From Promethearchaeia archaeon (GTDB lineage: Archaea > Asgardarchaeota > Lokiarchaeia > Sigyniarchaeales > SOKP01): a DNA stretch of 8,331 bases. The stretch is from positions 1 through 8,331 of the forward strand of contig JAHQWX010000062.1 in NCBI GenBank assembly GCA_029856375.1, written 5' to 3'. The translations under genes were made by a program, and so were the position numbers. The notes under the pieces are model-generated. The model saw nothing but the letters and a program-made list of their open reading frames with translations. It searched no databases and was not told the origin of the DNA. Below are positions 6,240-8,331 of the stretch, in pieces (positions within the stretch are counted from its first letter, which is position 1; each line of letters begins with the position of its first letter).

Positions 6240-7337
6240 TTAATGAACTCTTGTTTCGTCGATTTTTCTAAAAATTCCAAAGAGAGTAGTCTCAGGAACA
6301 TCGTCATACACTTTATTCATCGCGATTGCATCCTCGGGGCAGTGGTGAGCGCATAAACCACATCCAATACATAAATGCTCTTTAATTTCAACGAAGTTGT
6401 CTGATAAATCTTCTTTATGAGGCATATGGTGCCACATTGCCTTCATTGGACAAATCTCTACGCATTTTTTACACATTTTACATAACTCCCTATTAATCTC
6501 GGGTCTAAAATTTGATTTCGCAAATGCGCGTGGATTGTTGAATTTTGTCAATCCTCTCAGGATCGTGCAGTGGCACGTACAACAACTGCAAATCAACATT
6601 GGTGCATCTGGCCCAGAAGCGTTAACGATGGTGTGAACTAAGCCGTGGTCTTCGGCCATTTTTACGATTTCTAAGGCTTCTTCTTTTGAAATATCCTTTC
6701 CTTTACCGCATGCTTCAATAGCTTCGCTAGCTATATTTACTGCGATGCAAACATCTACGGGTTTTTCACATTTATCTCCTAAATAAGCCCCAATAGTACG
6801 ACAAGTACAATTAACAAGAGTAATTCTATTTGCTAAATTAATGTATTTTTCGACATCTTCGTATACTAAAATTTCGTGTTGTACGGGAATGCTCTCATTC
6901 ACTTCAACAAGTTTTATTTTTTCTTGAATGCTTGAATCGGGTAAAAGCCTAAAAAACGGATACTCTGAATTATACCACTCGTCCATAAGACCATCGTTAA
7001 GTAATTCGTGGAGTAGTTTTGCGGCTTTTTTCAAGTTTTCTTCGGAATCGTTCCCACTAATAAAATAAAATTCAAATAATCCCGGGAGTATAGGTAAAAG
7101 GCCGTAATATTCTCCAATCTTCAAAATAACTCCTTTCTTTGCCATATTTTGGCAAATTTCGGTGACTTTCTCAACTGAAATATTGATCAATTTCGAAATA
7201 TCTTGGACGCTTTTTAAATCTACAAATGGGTATTCAAAAATCGAGATAACTTGTGCTTCTTCTAAATTAAACACTATCTTTAGATAATCCGTAACTTTTT
7301 TGCGTTTTGGAAGTTGTAAGGGCCAGCCCTTATTCAT
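6240..7337 (-). CDS. Winged-helix, Cys-rich protein with two C-terminal [4Fe-4S] ferredoxin clusters
   Basis: The 365-residue product has three parts. Residues about 23-80 form a helix-turn-helix or winged-helix-like module containing 'MAKKGVI', typical of a family of anaerobe Fe-S proteins. The centre carries a Cys-rich set: CTC at 177-179, Cys190, Cys197, Cys210 and the cluster C-x-CC-x-C-x-C at 250-257. The C-terminus holds two ferredoxin motifs, at Cys286/289/292/296 and Cys323/326/329/333, each followed by Pro. I recognise the layout as a widespread family of about 370-residue '4Fe-4S dicluster' proteins in sulfate reducers, acetogens and archaea, but know no proven function. It may carry electrons for the HdrD-like protein encoded just downstream on the same strand, or sense redox state through the winged helix. 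ATG at 7335-7337 has no clear Shine-Dalgarno motif. The protein should be cytoplasmic: no signal peptide or membrane helix is seen. Confidence 0.78.
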   Translation of the reverse strand: MNKGWPLQLPKRKKVTDYLKIVFNLEEAQVISIFEYPFVDLKSVQDISKLINISVEKVTEICQNMAKKGVILKIGEYYGLLPILPGLFEFYFISGNDSEENLKKAAKLLHELLNDGLMDEWYNSEYPFFRLLPDSSIQEKIKLVEVNESIPVQHEILVYEDVEKYINLANRITLVNCTCRTIGAYLGDKCEKPVDVCIAVNIASEAIEACGKGKDISKEEALEIVKMAEDHGLVHTIVNASGPDAPMLICSCCTCHCTILRGLTKFNNPRAFAKSNFRPEINRELCKMCKKCVEICPMKAMWHHMPHKEDLSDNFVEIKEHLCIGCGLCAHHCPEDAIAMNKVYDDVPETTLFGIFRKIDETRVH

Positions 7338-7428
7338 ATTTAATCTAATCGTCTCGTAAATATCGTCTTTCAGTAGTATTACCCTATTTTCGCTTTATCT
7401 TTTTCAATAAGTTAAACAAAAATTATCT

Positions 7429-7436
7429 ATATATAA
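7429..7436 (-). promoter_or_regulatory. TATA box of the winged-helix ferredoxin gene
   Basis: The minus strand reads TTATATAT. A start about 27 bases on falls near 7405, giving a leader of roughly 68 bases before the ATG at 7337. That is long enough to hold a regulatory site, though I found no clear hairpin in it. Confidence 0.45.
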
Positions 7437-7510
7437 GTATCTCTTATTGACTTCAATTTATTTACCTAGAAATATGTCAAACCTACCACAAGTTTAAAAA
7501 AAAAAATTGG

Positions 7511-7517
7511 TTATATG
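7511..7517 (+). promoter_or_regulatory. Possible TATA element for the 7-TM protein gene
   Basis: TTATATG here would start a transcript near 7541, leaving about 50 bases of leader that include the AGGGGT ribosome-site candidate. A rival, TTTTTAAA at 7562-7569, would place the start on the ATG itself and make the mRNA leaderless. The sequence alone does not decide between them. Confidence 0.3.
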
Positions 7518-7574
7518 AATGTTAAAGGTAAATGTTTAAGAATCCGTTATCTTCTTACTAATTTTTAAAAACAT

Positions 7575-7580
7575 AGGGGT
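7575..7580 (+). promoter_or_regulatory. Weak Shine-Dalgarno candidate of the 7-TM gene
   Basis: AGGGGT lies 10 bases before the ATG at 7591. It matches the anti-Shine-Dalgarno sequence only in part, but it is the only G-run in an A/T-rich leader and supports the chosen start. Confidence 0.35.
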
Positions 7581-7590
7581 AATTTAAAAA

Positions 7591-8301
7591 ATGCTCTCTT
7601 TATTAGGATGGTTAGATGGTCTATCAGCTCTAATTACAGTTGTTTCTGGTTGTATATTTGGAGCGTTCTTCATATATAAAGGTAGACAATTGAAAGCAAC
7701 CCTCCTATCTGTAGCCGGTTGCGTTCTAATCTCTGCAGGTCTCATGTTTCTTGGTTACATGGTCGATTTTATAACAATTCTCATAACATCGCACAATCTA
7801 GATAACTCAAATGGATTGGTTGATATTTTAAACTTCATGTGGTTAGCTCCCTTATTAATCTTTACAATGTACGTTAGCTCTGAATTGCTCGCACCGGAAA
7901 AAAAATGGATTTTTTTCGGGGTATTTTTCGCGGTAGGTGTCATCTACGAAATAACTCTATTTATGTTTCCAACGGTATCTTTTTATGGAGTACCTCCAAT
8001 AGACGGAGAAGAGTTATACGATAACTATATCGATCTACTTTCCCCGGCAGGATTTTGCTTTTTGATCGCATTGGTATGTTCCGTGATTTTTACCGGATTC
8101 GGATTCGTAAGGAAAAGTATCGTATCGTCTGGTGTAATTAGAAAGAAATTCCTATATTTATCGATAGGAGTGTGGTTTTGGTGTGGTTTTGGTTTCGTTG
8201 AAATCTTCTTAGACGCAGGATATTTCGTATTTCTCGTTAGAATCGGAATGGTAACGGCCCTCTTATTTCTATACAGGGGATTAAAACCCGTTACTTTTTA
8301 A
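7591..8301 (+). CDS. Seven-helix integral membrane protein of unknown function
   Basis: The 236-residue product is almost wholly hydrophobic. I count seven membrane helices, near residues 8-30, 36-66, 75-99, 105-125, 149-172, 184-206 and 209-230. The longest loop, about 126-148, is acidic and has conserved-looking 'GVPPIDGEELYDNY'. Basic residues cluster after helix 1 (YKGRQLK), after helix 5 (VRKS...IRKK) and at the end (YRGLKP). By the positive-inside rule the N-terminus is outside and the C-terminus inside. There is no Lys in helix 7, so it is not a retinal protein, and no catalytic motif is visible. Small seven-helix proteins of this kind seem frequent in Lokiarchaeia; sensory or sorting roles are conceivable but unsupported. 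It diverges from the Fe-S genes and ends before a T13 tract. Confidence 0.72.
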   Translation: MLSLLGWLDGLSALITVVSGCIFGAFFIYKGRQLKATLLSVAGCVLISAGLMFLGYMVDFITILITSHNLDNSNGLVDILNFMWLAPLLIFTMYVSSELLAPEKKWIFFGVFFAVGVIYEITLFMFPTVSFYGVPPIDGEELYDNYIDLLSPAGFCFLIALVCSVIFTGFGFVRKSIVSSGVIRKKFLYLSIGVWFWCGFGFVEIFLDAGYFVFLVRIGMVTALLFLYRGLKPVTF

Positions 8302-8318
8302 ATTAATCAAAAATCTCC

Positions 8319-8331
8319 TTTTTTTTTTTTT
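8319..8331 (+). terminator. T13 tract after the 7-TM gene
   Basis: A run of 13 T begins 17 bases after the stop codon and reaches the window edge. It is a strong U-tract terminator candidate. Because the sequence stops in the homopolymer, its true length is unknown and it may mark an assembly break. Confidence 0.5.

Noticed and set aside
7446..7480. ATTGAC and TGTCAA half-sites resembling the operator at 201-227
   Set aside because: The halves face outward with about 24 bases between them, opposite to the operator, and the match is only five bases.
7755..7943. 62-codon open frame on the minus strand
   Set aside because: It is antisense to the seven-helix protein gene, without start signals or recognisable content.
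7591..8301. Rhodopsin-like identity for the seven-helix protein
   Set aside because: Helix 7 has no Lys for retinal, and the proton-pathway residues typical of microbial rhodopsins are not seen.
1..8331. CRISPR arrays, insertion sequences or integration sites
   Set aside because: No regularly spaced repeats, transposase or integrase coding region, terminal inverted repeats or target duplications were noticed.

Overview
The window looks archaeal and most like an Asgard archaeon of the Lokiarchaeia type. This is an inference, not a proven placement. The DNA is AT-rich, and several intergenic regions carry TTTAAATA-like TATA elements at archaeal promoter distances. TTG appears to be used as a start codon, U-tracts follow several genes, and Ile ATA and Arg AGA codons are common. 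The gene content also fits an anaerobic archaeon: HdrD/GlpC-type Fe-S proteins, a winged-helix dicluster ferredoxin-like protein, a GxGYxYP protein and a small 7-TM protein.

Left part (1-4433): an incomplete minus-strand membrane-protein gene enters from the left edge. It diverges from a plus-strand pair that appears to act on glycans outside the cell. The first of the pair is a membrane-anchored clan GH-A-like glycosidase (314-1357). The second is a 1004-residue protein (1419-4433) that joins a GxGYxYP putative glycoside hydrolase ectodomain to a membrane domain of about 12 helices. The divergent intergenic region carries a near-perfect palindrome (201-227), a good operator candidate.

Centre (4434-4640): the gap between converging genes is not plain spacer. 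It has a TATA-like box directly after the stop codon. A GC-enriched stretch that can fold into a three-way junction follows, and then a U-tract. This is a candidate structured RNA or an elaborate 3' end. It is the least explained signal in the window.

Right part (4641-8331): two minus-strand Fe-S genes lie in tandem. One encodes a protein with a winged helix, a Cys-rich centre and two [4Fe-4S] ferredoxin clusters (6240-7337). The other encodes an HdrD/GlpC-like oxidoreductase with two cubane-cluster motifs and two intact CCG domains (4641-6128). They probably work in anaerobic electron transfer, possibly together, but the partner flavoprotein or cytochrome is not in the window. A divergent gene for a 7-TM protein of unknown function (7591-8301) follows, and the window ends in a run of 13 T. 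No tRNA, rRNA, CRISPR array, transposase or attachment site was seen.
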